A stretch of DNA of 7,980 nt from Candidatus Woesearchaeota archaeon (GCA_023261345.1 JAHFPE010000025.1:1-7980), one strand, 5' to 3'. Numbered from the stretch's first letter, positions 1-5,459 are shown. The notes: generated by a model not told the origin, from the sequence alone. A program made the numbers and translations.

Positions 1-519
1 GATTGCTGTTTCACAATCCTTTTTTTCAGCTGCGTCACACAAAAGAACAAGCCTGTTTACATTTTTTTGTTTATCTTTCTCAATATTTTTGAATTGCTTA
101 AAATCATACAGTCCAAGAATTGCACCTTCAGAAACTGCATTTGTTCTTTGCGAAATTGTTGTGTTCGAAATTTGAACAAGTGAAAGCGCACTCACGATTT
201 CCTTCGCATTTGCCTCACGCAACACTTTAATTGAGAGTGCTTGAAGTTTACGAAGTGATTCAAGAGAAAGCACATCTTTTTTTCCAAGACCGACGAGAAG
301 AACTAATTTCGCTGGAAGTTTTCCAAGAGTCGTTATGCTTTTCAAACAGCCAAATTCTGGAATGAAATCTTTATTCTTGATTAATTTACTCGCGTAACCA
401 TCAAGCGCTCCATCAACATTCTTAATTGAATCAGCAAGTACTCCATCTTGTGAAATGCCAACAACAATTGCATCACACACCATTTTTTCTGGCTGTTCAG
501 TGCTACAAATAATTTCCAT
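1..519 (-). CDS. pepA: M17 leucyl aminopeptidase, N-terminal part (cut by window edge)
   Basis: Only the first 173 codons are inside the window; the gene continues past base 1. Read on the minus strand from the ATG at 519..517, the protein begins MEIICSTEQPEK and contains VDGALDGYASKL, then VLLVGLGKKD, then AVSEGAILGLYDFKQF. This order matches the N-terminal macro-like domain of M17 aminopeptidases: the 'LDG' segment, the 'vLLvGlGk' strand-turn and the 'aEGa.LG.Y.F..yK' helix. The catalytic, metal-binding C-terminal domain lies outside the window and cannot be checked. M17 enzymes are cytosolic, usually hexameric exopeptidases that release N-terminal residues from peptides during protein turnover. 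The start fits a TATA box about 30 nt upstream with no room for a ribosome binding site, suggesting a leaderless mRNA. Family assignment is by remembered similarity. Confidence 0.85.
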   Translation of the reverse strand, partial: MEIICSTEQPEKMVCDAIVVGISQDGVLADSIKNVDGALDGYASKLIKNKDFIPEFGCLKSITTLGKLPAKLVLLVGLGKKDVLSLESLRKLQALSIKVLREANAKEIVSALSLVQISNTTISQRTNAVSEGAILGLYDFKQFKNIEKDKQKNVNRLVLLCDAAEKKDCETAI

Positions 520-541
520 GAATGAAGAAATCAGACAGTGG

Positions 542-551
542 TATTTATAGG
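542..551 (-). promoter_or_regulatory. TATA box of the aminopeptidase gene
   Basis: On the minus strand this reads CCTATAAATA, close to the archaeal TATA consensus. It starts about 32 nt before the ATG at 519, so transcription should begin within a few bases of the start codon. It sits 15 bp outside the left arm of the palindromic element. Confidence 0.6.
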
Positions 552-565
552 TGATGGTTGAAGAG

Positions 566-731
566 GCTCTGGTGAAAATGTGCGCCACTGCCGCCTTTTG
601 ACAGGAGTGCTATCGTTCGCGTTCGTAACGGAGCGAAGTCTTCGAAACTCGAGCGACTCTCGAAAACGGTAAAATGTGCACTCCTGTTGGCGCAGTGGCG
701 ACGAGGAGGTAACCGAGATTTTCACTAGAGC
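566..731. repeat. MITE-like palindromic element with flanking direct repeats
   Basis: The ends form a terminal inverted repeat: GCTCTGGTGAAAAT (566-579) pairs with ATTTTCACTAGAGC (718-731), 14 pairs with one G-U wobble. Further in, CGCCACTG (583-590) pairs with CAGTGGCG (693-700), CGCC (592-595) with GGCG (689-692), and ACAGGAGTGC (601-610) with GCACTCCTGT (678-687). The 67-nt centre has smaller palindromes such as TTCGAA, CTCGAG and TTCGC/GCGAA. One base beyond each end lies a 9-bp direct repeat, GGTTGAAGA (556-564) and GGTCGAAGA (733-741), 8 of 9 identical, as expected from an ageing target-site duplication. It has no credible protein and is richer in C, G and CpG than its surroundings. A non-autonomous transposable element is the best reading; a structured RNA or a bidirectional regulatory palindrome remains possible. 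Confidence 0.6.
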
Positions 732-743
732 AGGTCGAAGAAA

Positions 744-753
744 TATTTATAAG
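744..753 (+). promoter_or_regulatory. TATA box of the HEPN-MNT pair
   Basis: TATTTATAAG contains the TTTATAAG form also seen before the genes at 2890 and 3937. Its T at 746 is 31 nt before the ATG at 777, giving a predicted 5' end within about 3 nt of the start. It begins 12 bp outside the right arm of the palindromic element. Confidence 0.65.
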
Positions 754-776
754 CTAAAGAGATCTGAAGTAACTTG

Positions 777-1139
777 ATGAGACAAGAAGTTCGCGATTGG
801 TGGGAAACTGCAACAAGCGACTTTATCGCCGCAAAAAACAGTTTTTTATCTAAAGATTTTCACGTTGCAGCATTTCTCTGTCAGCAAGCTGTTGAAAAAG
901 CGCTAAAAGCAGTATACATTCTTGAAAAAAAATCAGTTCAGCCAGTTTCACATTCATTACTGTATCTTGGACGAGAAACCTCGCTTCCAAAAAGTTTTCA
1001 TTCGTTCTTACGAGAACTCACTCCAGTTTACATTAATTCTCGCTATACAGATGCTGAAATAATGATGCCTCAAGAGTTATACACAAAGGAAAAGACAGAG
1101 GAAATTCTTCGTAAAACAAAGGAGGTTTTTTGTGGCTAG
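777..1139 (+). CDS. HEPN domain protein, candidate toxin half of a HEPN-MNT pair
   Basis: This 120-residue protein is the size of a single HEPN domain. It has the expected four-helix pattern, with the family-like helix FLCQQAVEKALKAVYI (33-48), an H-S-L motif at 59-61 after the second long helix, and SRYTDA (88-93), as in PF05168-type HEPN proteins. HEPN proteins paired with minimal nucleotidyltransferases often form toxin-antitoxin systems in which the HEPN partner is an RNase silenced by AMPylation. No R-x4-6-H RNase motif is visible here: the closest arginine-histidine pair (R66, H75) has eight residues between. RNase activity is therefore unproven. The start is the ATG at 777; the preceding TTG at 774 is in frame but less likely. 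The end overlaps the MNT gene by 8 bp, implying co-transcription and coupled translation. Confidence 0.88.
   Translation: MRQEVRDWWETATSDFIAAKNSFLSKDFHVAAFLCQQAVEKALKAVYILEKKSVQPVSHSLLYLGRETSLPKSFHSFLRELTPVYINSRYTDAEIMMPQELYTKEKTEEILRKTKEVFCG
1120..1126 (+). promoter_or_regulatory. Shine-Dalgarno sequence of the MNT gene
   Basis: AGGAGGT, inside the end of the HEPN gene, is a strong match to the anti-Shine-Dalgarno sequence. It lies 5 nt before the GTG at 1132 and is the main reason for choosing that start for the MNT gene. Confidence 0.8.
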
Positions 1140-1449
1140 AAAAAAAGTTATCTTAGATCCGTCGGTGCAAAAATTTATTGCAGTCACCAAAAAGAAGTTT
1201 TCTGCACAAATCATACTATTCGGAAGTAGGGCAAGGGGAGATAATCTTGTCACTAGCGACTATGATTTTCTTATTATTTCCCATTTGTTTGAATCCATGC
1301 ATCCGCTGGACCGAATCCCGGCATTACTTAAAAACTGGCACGCACCACTCGCTGTTGATCTCATTGCATACACACCTGAAGAATACAAAAAAAGAAGCGA
1401 AATGCTAACTACTGCATCAATTATAAAGAAAGAAGGAATTGTTGTTTAA
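1132..1449 (+). CDS. MNT-type minimal nucleotidyltransferase, candidate antitoxin
   Basis: This 105-residue protein is a minimal nucleotidyltransferase of the DNA polymerase beta fold. The nucleotide-binding motif GSRARG is at 31-36. The metal-binding aspartates are D43 and D45 in SDYDF, and a likely third is D76 in LAVDLIAY, so all catalytic positions appear intact. In studied HEPN-MNT pairs the MNT enzyme transfers AMP to the HEPN partner and neutralises it; that role is inferred here from family and context. The start is a GTG preceded by AGGAGGT, and the gene overlaps the end of the HEPN gene by 8 bp in another frame, so translation is probably coupled. After the stop a 96-bp spacer leads to the HD gene, which has its own possible promoter. 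Confidence 0.9.
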   Translation: MARKKVILDPSVQKFIAVTKKKFSAQIILFGSRARGDNLVTSDYDFLIISHLFESMHPLDRIPALLKNWHAPLAVDLIAYTPEEYKKRSEMLTTASIIKKEGIVV

Positions 1450-1514
1450 GATCGTCATCATACAAAAATTGAATTAGTTCTCCTTGAGATTGAAAAAAGA
1501 TCAATAAGTCATAA

Positions 1515-1524
1515 GAGTTAAAAG
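1515..1524 (+). promoter_or_regulatory. weak TATA-like element before the HD gene
   Basis: GAGTTAAAAG is a weak TATA match, but its GTTAAAAG octamer starts exactly 29 nt before the ATG at 1546, the same spacing as two stronger promoters in this window. No Shine-Dalgarno sequence precedes that ATG, which fits a leaderless mRNA. The rest of the 1450-1545 spacer shows nothing recognisable. Confidence 0.4.
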
Positions 1525-1545
1525 CCACCTGATTGAAATGCACGT

Positions 1546-2133
1546 ATGCCTGAAACACCTATTCCTAGTTCAATTAATCCTGCTGCAATTCTTGAACTTT
1601 TCGGGACGGTGAGTATTTTAAAAGCAATTCCTCGAACTGGCTGGAAGAAACGTGGAGTTCCAGTTGGCCAATGCGAAAGTGTAGCTGAACATTCATACGG
1701 TGTCGCGTTTCTTGCAAGTACACTTGCACGAGAATACGCACCACACCTTAACAATTCACGAATTGCCGAAATGGCTCTTGTGCATGATGTGGGAGAACGA
1801 GTTGCAGGAGACATAACTCCATTCGATAACATTTCACCTGAACAAAAAAAGGAAAAGGAACTTTTAGGATTACAAAAAACATACGAACATCTACAAAATG
1901 GAAAATACTATCTTGATCTTTGGGAAGAATTCGAAGCAGGAACAACACCTGAAGCACAATGGGTAAGACAAATAGATATTCTTGACCGACTCTGGCAGTC
2001 GCGCGTCTACAACAAAGCAGGATATCTGCGAATGGATGAATTTCTCAAAACAGACCCACCTAAAATAAGAGACCCGGTGCTGAAAAGCGTTCTTGAAATA
2101 ATTCTTGCTGATGAAACAACAAATAAGCAATAA
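1546..2133 (+). CDS. HD-domain hydrolase, YfbR/HDDC2-type 5'-deoxynucleotidase-like
   Basis: This 195-residue protein is the usual size for the HDDC2/YfbR branch of the HD superfamily. Metal-binding residues are visible in order: H49 in ESVAEHSYG (44-52), H80-D81 in ALVHDVGE (77-84) and D144 in QIDILDRLWQ (142-151). PRTGW (29-33) and GDITP (88-92) also match the family. Members remove the phosphate from deoxynucleoside 5'-monophosphates in the cytoplasm and take part in nucleotide pool control; the exact substrate cannot be read from sequence. It follows the HEPN-MNT pair on the same strand with a 96-bp spacer and a TATA-like element of its own, so it may be independent. It converges on the secreted-protein gene, with 32 bp between the stops. 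Confidence 0.88.
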   Translation: MPETPIPSSINPAAILELFGTVSILKAIPRTGWKKRGVPVGQCESVAEHSYGVAFLASTLAREYAPHLNNSRIAEMALVHDVGERVAGDITPFDNISPEQKKEKELLGLQKTYEHLQNGKYYLDLWEEFEAGTTPEAQWVRQIDILDRLWQSRVYNKAGYLRMDEFLKTDPPKIRDPVLKSVLEIILADETTNKQ

Positions 2134-2137
2134 CATC

Positions 2138-2164
2138 GCTGTGAGCCGGAGCGAACTTGCGAAT
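2138..2164. repeat. degenerate intergenic motif, copy 1
   Basis: GCTGTGAGCCGGAGCGAACT and the bases after it fill most of the gap between two converging genes. It resembles the sequence at 7502-7530 (shared GTGA, AGCG, ACTTG and AAT blocks) and, in its GGAGCGAA core, part of the palindromic element at 630-637. It could be a dispersed intergenic repeat; with only two or three loose copies in view, chance is not excluded. Confidence 0.3.
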
Positions 2165-2165
2165 C

Positions 2166-2819
2166 TTAACTCAACCATCGAATAACTGTACTGCCATCCT
2201 CTTTTACAGTTAGGCGAACTCGAACCTTGTTATTTGCAGTATTTTTGTCTGGAAGAAAACCCGGCTGCAGTTCCACTGAATACAAATACTCATTGCCAGG
2301 CATCAGTGTGTACATTGTTGCAGGTAATTCATTAAGCCAGTGTTTATCTCCGGGATTAAACTGCCCGTTCTTGCTCACACTGTACACATCATAAACAGAC
2401 CTGTCCTGATTATCAGCCCATAACGGAAGACGTTGCAAACGCTGCGCGATTATTATTTTGAAATCATCCAAATCACCATTCTTAAGAGAGCCATCCCCTT
2501 TATTTTCAATGAGCGCAGTCACACGAATTTCCTTTGCAATCTTCAGGACAGACACATCAGTAACTGCATAATCTGGAGTTGGTTTTTGCACTTCAACAAC
2601 CGGAGTCTTACAATCGCTCCAGCATTGCATGGAATTATCAATCGCATCCCACTGCCAGCGATGATCACCAAGCCCTTGCCATTGCAAACAGCAGGCAAGA
2701 CCCCACGTTGAACAACCCTTTTTGCAAGAAGAAAGTGAAGATGTTGGAGAGGCAAGAGCTAGTGGCATAACCAGAAGTACAACAACAAGAATAAAAAATA
2801 ATGAAAAAACTCGCCCCAT
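2166..2819 (-). CDS. secreted cysteine-rich protein with CARDB-like domain
   Basis: This 217-residue protein starts with a clear signal peptide: R3, a hydrophobic stretch at 5-22, and likely cleavage near ALASP (21-25). Next is a short Cys- and Trp-rich segment (32-70) with C32-x3-C36, the pair C43-C44 and C66-x3-C70, probably disulfide-bonded outside the cell. From about 84 to 206 comes an Ig-like beta domain resembling CARDB: IENKGDGSL (104-112), a MPGNEYLYSVEL strand (173-184) and DKNTANNKVRVRLTV (191-205). CARDB domains occur in archaeal and bacterial surface proteins and are linked to adhesion. There is no C-terminal anchor, so it should be released or bound non-covalently. The ATG at 2819 is preferred over the one at 2825 because it fits the TATA spacing seen elsewhere. 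The gene is divergent from the gene at 2890. Function unknown. Confidence 0.78.
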   Translation of the reverse strand: MGRVFSLFFILVVVLLVMPLALASPTSSLSSCKKGCSTWGLACCLQWQGLGDHRWQWDAIDNSMQCWSDCKTPVVEVQKPTPDYAVTDVSVLKIAKEIRVTALIENKGDGSLKNGDLDDFKIIIAQRLQRLPLWADNQDRSVYDVYSVSKNGQFNPGDKHWLNELPATMYTLMPGNEYLYSVELQPGFLPDKNTANNKVRVRLTVKEDGSTVIRWLS

Positions 2820-2840
2820 GTGCATAGGTTTAGGCAGGTT

Positions 2841-2850
2841 GTATTTAAGA
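2841..2850 (-). promoter_or_regulatory. TATA box of the secreted-protein gene
   Basis: On the minus strand this reads TCTTAAATAC. Measured from its C at 2849, the ATG at 2819 is 30 nt downstream and the ATG at 2825 only 24 nt, so the inner ATG is favoured as a leaderless start. Confidence 0.5.
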
Positions 2851-2860
2851 ATTACGAAAT

Positions 2861-2868
2861 TTTATAAG
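2861..2868 (+). promoter_or_regulatory. TATA box of the 315-residue protein gene
   Basis: TTTATAAG is identical to the box before the gene at 3937 and lies 29 nt before the ATG at 2890. It is only about 11 bp from the oppositely directed TATA box at 2841-2850, so the two promoters are back to back. Confidence 0.7.
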
Positions 2869-2889
2869 ATTCCTTGCTTTTTTCACTAT

Positions 2890-3837
2890 ATGTTTCCGGA
2901 TGATCTTGCAGGACTGGTTCTTACATTAGATAAGCAATTGCTCGGGAATAATGATGCTATCTTAGCTGTTTATTCTACTGAACCCACATTTAATGGACCT
3001 GATACAAGAATACGACCAGGTTACCTCCTGCACATTTCCCGGGACAGCGCTCTAGTTAATCTCAGAGCCATTCAAGGAAAGATAAACTGCCTCTTCGTAC
3101 GTAATACACCTGGGCGTGGAACAGGAGTTCTTTATGTAACTCAGGATAATTATGTAATGAGGATTAGAGCGCCAAAAAAACTAGAAGTTGGCATGCTTAG
3201 CGAAAGCACATTCTCAGAAGCGTTTGGCAATTGTACGGTGCTACTACGCAGACCGAACAGCATCAGAAGTGTTTGTTCAATTAATAAAAACATGTACGAT
3301 TTGCAACGAAACTCAGATGGAAAATTAGTTGTTGCAAATTCAATTACTGACTCAAATGAAGGGTGGAATACAAATTATTTTTCTGATCTTACCTCAGAAA
3401 TTCTGCAGTGTCAATATGGAATTCTCATTTCAAACGGAAATGAAATACACCTAAAAAAGCCACGCGTGAAAATAGATGAACTTCTATTGAAAGTGTCTGA
3501 CGCGTCAAGTGCGCATTATGCGTCTCTAAAAGGACTTGCCTGCAATGAAGATTACGTTTATGCCGCAATTCAAGAATCTGATGAGAAGTGCCACGCAGCA
3601 GAACTACAACTTATACGAACCACTCTTATGTCAGGTGGAAAAATCGAGCGAATTCAACAACTTCCAACAACTTCATCAATTTATGGAGGGCACTACGCCA
3701 TTCGTCAAATACAAGTGCAAGATTCAGGTAACACTGCTTTTTATACACCATACGTTGAAGATCGAGGAAAAATTTGGCGTGTAGATAAAGGCAGAAATGG
3801 ACGTAGAATGGCACTGGAATTAACCGCGAAATTTTAG
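2890..3837 (+). CDS. hypothetical protein, beta-rich, possible propeller
   Basis: I do not recognise this 315-residue protein. It has no signal peptide or membrane segment and should be cytoplasmic. Short hydrophobic strands alternate with Asp/Asn/Gly turns, for example GYLLHISRD (44-52), DGKLVVANS (143-151), NEDYVYAAIQES (219-230) and RGKIWRVDKG (292-301). That pattern suggests a beta-propeller or similar beta-sheet repeat fold, but no blade motif is regular enough to count. Five cysteines (C67, C115, C129, C174, C218) and C234 form no obvious metal site. The frame stays open upstream to an ATG at 2722, but that would run across the divergent gene and both promoters. The ATG at 2890 is chosen because TTTATAAG lies exactly 29 nt before it. 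The gene stands alone, followed by a T-rich stretch. Confidence 0.7.
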   Translation: MFPDDLAGLVLTLDKQLLGNNDAILAVYSTEPTFNGPDTRIRPGYLLHISRDSALVNLRAIQGKINCLFVRNTPGRGTGVLYVTQDNYVMRIRAPKKLEVGMLSESTFSEAFGNCTVLLRRPNSIRSVCSINKNMYDLQRNSDGKLVVANSITDSNEGWNTNYFSDLTSEILQCQYGILISNGNEIHLKKPRVKIDELLLKVSDASSAHYASLKGLACNEDYVYAAIQESDEKCHAAELQLIRTTLMSGGKIERIQQLPTTSSIYGGHYAIRQIQVQDSGNTAFYTPYVEDRGKIWRVDKGRNGRRMALELTAKF

Positions 3838-3882
3838 CTTGATAAGTTTTGGCTTTTTCCTTCAGGGAAGATTCGCTAAAAT
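3831..3882. repeat. 8-bp inverted repeat spanning the end of the 315-residue gene
   Basis: ATTTTAGC (3831-3838, including the TAG stop) and GCTAAAAT (3875-3882) are perfect inverted copies 36 bp apart. The loop holds the T-rich stretch and a small TTCC/GGAA hairpin. It may help end transcription or protect the mRNA 3' end; chance in AT-rich DNA is possible. Confidence 0.35.
3846..3862 (+). terminator. T-rich archaeal-type terminator candidate
   Basis: AGTTTTGGCTTTTTCCTT-like sequence begins 9 bp after the stop at 3837. Archaeal RNA polymerase commonly terminates at such T runs without a hairpin. It separates the 315-residue gene from the promoter at 3908. Confidence 0.45.
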
Positions 3883-3889
3883 GAAAATG

Positions 3890-3901
3890 TCGCTCGGGCG
3901 A
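3890..3901. promoter_or_regulatory. short palindrome upstream of the 3908 TATA box
   Basis: TCGCTCGGGCGA is a 4-bp-arm palindrome with a 4-base centre, located 6 bp before the TATA box. The position suits an activator or BRE-proximal site, but the arms are short. Confidence 0.25.
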
Positions 3902-3907
3902 AAACGT

Positions 3908-3915
3908 TTATAAGT
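3908..3915 (+). promoter_or_regulatory. TATA box of the nucleotidyltransferase-reductase operon
   Basis: TTTATAAG is 29 nt before the ATG at 3937, predicting a leaderless mRNA that carries both downstream genes. Confidence 0.72.
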
Positions 3916-3936
3916 CTCTTCAAGTTTACTAGGTGC

Positions 3937-4626
3937 ATGAAAGTTCTTATCCTTGCTGGCGGAAGAGGAATGCGCATGATGCCACTCACTTCTGATCGAC
4001 CAAAAGTACTTATTGAAGTTGATGGTCGACCATGGCTCTCATATTTACTTGAGCAGGTACAAAAAGCAGGCTTCACAGAAATAGGAATTGTTGTTGGCTA
4101 CAAAGCAGAACTCATCAAGAAGTTTCTTGCAACACAAAAAATAAAATCCCACATTTTTTATCAATCAGAACAACTTGGAACAGGACACGCAACACTCCAA
4201 GCACGAGAATGGCTAGGAAATGACGACTTCATTCTTCTCATGGGAGACAACTGGTGGACTACGAATGATATCAAGCAACTAGAAAAACACGATCGGTATT
4301 CATACGTCACTGGAATACAAGAAAAAAAACCAGAAAAATTCGGCGTACTACAACTCAATGGAGAATGCCTTGGAAAAATAATTGAAAAACCACGAGAATT
4401 CGTCAGTAATCTTGTGAATACTGGTGCTTACAAATTCACAAAAGACATATGGTATTATTTGCAAAAAGTAACCAAGAATGAAAAAGGAGAATACTATCTT
4501 ACCGACGCAATAAACTTACTTGCTGCAGAACGAAAAGTCAAGGTGCTTCTCACACGAACATGGATTGACCTTGGAAGCCCAAACGATATGTTGCAAGCGG
4601 CAGCACTTCTCAAAAAGGCAGGTTAA
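3937..4626 (+). CDS. sugar-phosphate nucleotidyltransferase (GlmU/RmlA-like, single domain)
   Basis: This 229-residue protein is a stand-alone NTP-transferase domain that activates a sugar phosphate to an NDP-sugar in the cytoplasm. Motifs in order: LAGGRGMRMMPLT (6-18), PK (22-23), QLGTGHA (79-85) for base binding, GDN (103-105) with the metal-binding D104, IIEKP (148-152), NTGAY (161-165), EYYLTDAI (185-192) and WIDLGSP (209-215) with a likely second metal ligand D211. The first motif normally reads GTR; here it is GMR. The C-terminal left-handed beta-helix found in GlmU and many archaeal homologues is absent, so no acetyltransferase activity is expected. The sugar and nucleotide are not identifiable from sequence; UDP-GlcNAc, dTDP-glucose or UDP-glucose synthesis are options. 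The reductase gene begins 3 bp after its stop. Confidence 0.9.
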   Translation: MKVLILAGGRGMRMMPLTSDRPKVLIEVDGRPWLSYLLEQVQKAGFTEIGIVVGYKAELIKKFLATQKIKSHIFYQSEQLGTGHATLQAREWLGNDDFILLMGDNWWTTNDIKQLEKHDRYSYVTGIQEKKPEKFGVLQLNGECLGKIIEKPREFVSNLVNTGAYKFTKDIWYYLQKVTKNEKGEYYLTDAINLLAAERKVKVLLTRTWIDLGSPNDMLQAAALLKKAG

Positions 4627-4629
4627 AAA

Positions 4630-5445
4630 ATGCCTTCTAAAGTAGTACGTTTATCAGGAAGAATTCAACACATCCTAAACGAAGGTCCACGAGTTAAACG
4701 ATTCTTCATCACAGTTCCTGAAAAACTTTCATTTTCCGCAGGACAAAGTGTTGCACTCAGCATACCTAATTTGTGCGATGCAAGAGGGCCAATCAAACGC
4801 ATGTTTAGTATTGTTTCAATTCCGGAAAAAACCGAACTTGAGTTTTGCATTGCCATCACTCCACCCCCTAGCTTTAGCAGCAGTATAGCAGAACTTCCAG
4901 TTGGTTCAGAAGTCATAATCGAAGGACCATTTGGAATATTTACACTCAAAGAATCAAAACCTCTCTTAACTTCAGCATTTGAAGTTTCTAAAACCGCAAA
5001 TGAATTCCACGTCCAACCCCAACTTCAAGCATTACAGCTACCAAGTTTTATCGCAGCAGGAACTGGAATTGCTCCGATTATGTGCATGATACGAACACTT
5101 GCCTGCGAAGGAAAAAAAGGACTACACCTCCTCTACGGTTTTCGAACAACAGAAGACTTTCTTTACAAAGAAGAACTCGAAAAGTACGCTGCTGCAAACG
5201 TCATCTTTCTAACAACAAGTGCAAGTAGATTGGAAAACACACACATTAAAGAAAACATAAAACCTGCAGAAAGCACAACACCAAGCATTGCGAAGATTGG
5301 AAGAATAACACAATATCTCAACACAATCAAAAACATCGGACAACAAGTATACATTTGTGGACCTCCAGAAATGGTAAAGGACACTGTGGCGGAACTTTTG
5401 GAAACTGGATTTACAAAAGAACAAATAACTAGAGAGCAATGGTAA
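4630..5445 (+). CDS. FAD/NAD(P)-binding oxidoreductase (ferredoxin-NADP reductase-like)
   Basis: This 271-residue protein has the two-domain ferredoxin-NADP reductase layout. The FAD-binding barrel carries RMFSIVS (57-63), matching the RxYS FAD motif with F for Y, and EGPFGIFTL (98-106). The NAD(P)-binding domain carries AAGTGIAPI (142-150), LLYGFRTTEDFLY (167-179) and ICGPPEMV (242-249). It resembles the PyrK/sulfhydrogenase-gamma group, but the C-terminal cysteines that would bind a [2Fe-2S] cluster are missing, so it is probably a flavin-only reductase moving electrons between NAD(P)H and a protein or small acceptor. About 27 residues (110-136) are inserted between the two domains compared with typical members. 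The chain ends in Trp, as does E. coli Fpr. It begins 3 bp after the nucleotidyltransferase stop, so the two are one operon, although no shared pathway is obvious. Confidence 0.87.
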   Translation: MPSKVVRLSGRIQHILNEGPRVKRFFITVPEKLSFSAGQSVALSIPNLCDARGPIKRMFSIVSIPEKTELEFCIAITPPPSFSSSIAELPVGSEVIIEGPFGIFTLKESKPLLTSAFEVSKTANEFHVQPQLQALQLPSFIAAGTGIAPIMCMIRTLACEGKKGLHLLYGFRTTEDFLYKEELEKYAAANVIFLTTSASRLENTHIKENIKPAESTTPSIAKIGRITQYLNTIKNIGQQVYICGPPEMVKDTVAELLETGFTKEQITREQW

Positions 5446-5459
5446 TGAGAGAAGTGCAT

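Noticed and set aside
531..725. Open minus-strand frame of 64 codons through the palindromic element
   Set aside because: It consists of the inverted-repeat sequence itself, has no promoter or ribosome binding site of its own, and its product shows no domain-like pattern.
566..731. tRNA or SRP RNA in the palindromic region
   Set aside because: No cloverleaf, T-loop sequence or SRP helix 8 motif is visible; the pairing is one long hairpin.
774..776. TTG start of the HEPN gene
   Set aside because: An ATG follows immediately and fits nearly as well; TTG is rarer and has no supporting ribosome site.
1518..2178. Minus-strand open frames across the HD gene
   Set aside because: They are shadows of a well-supported HD hydrolase, without promoters, start signals or recognisable motifs.
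2820..2825. Upstream ATG of the secreted protein at 2825
   Set aside because: It is too close to the TATA box (24 nt against the usual 29-32) for a leaderless start; the ATG at 2819 fits.
2722..2889. N-terminal extension of the 315-residue protein up to an ATG at 2722
   Set aside because: It would overlap the divergent secreted-protein gene and both promoters; the TATA box 29 nt before the ATG at 2890 supports the shorter form.
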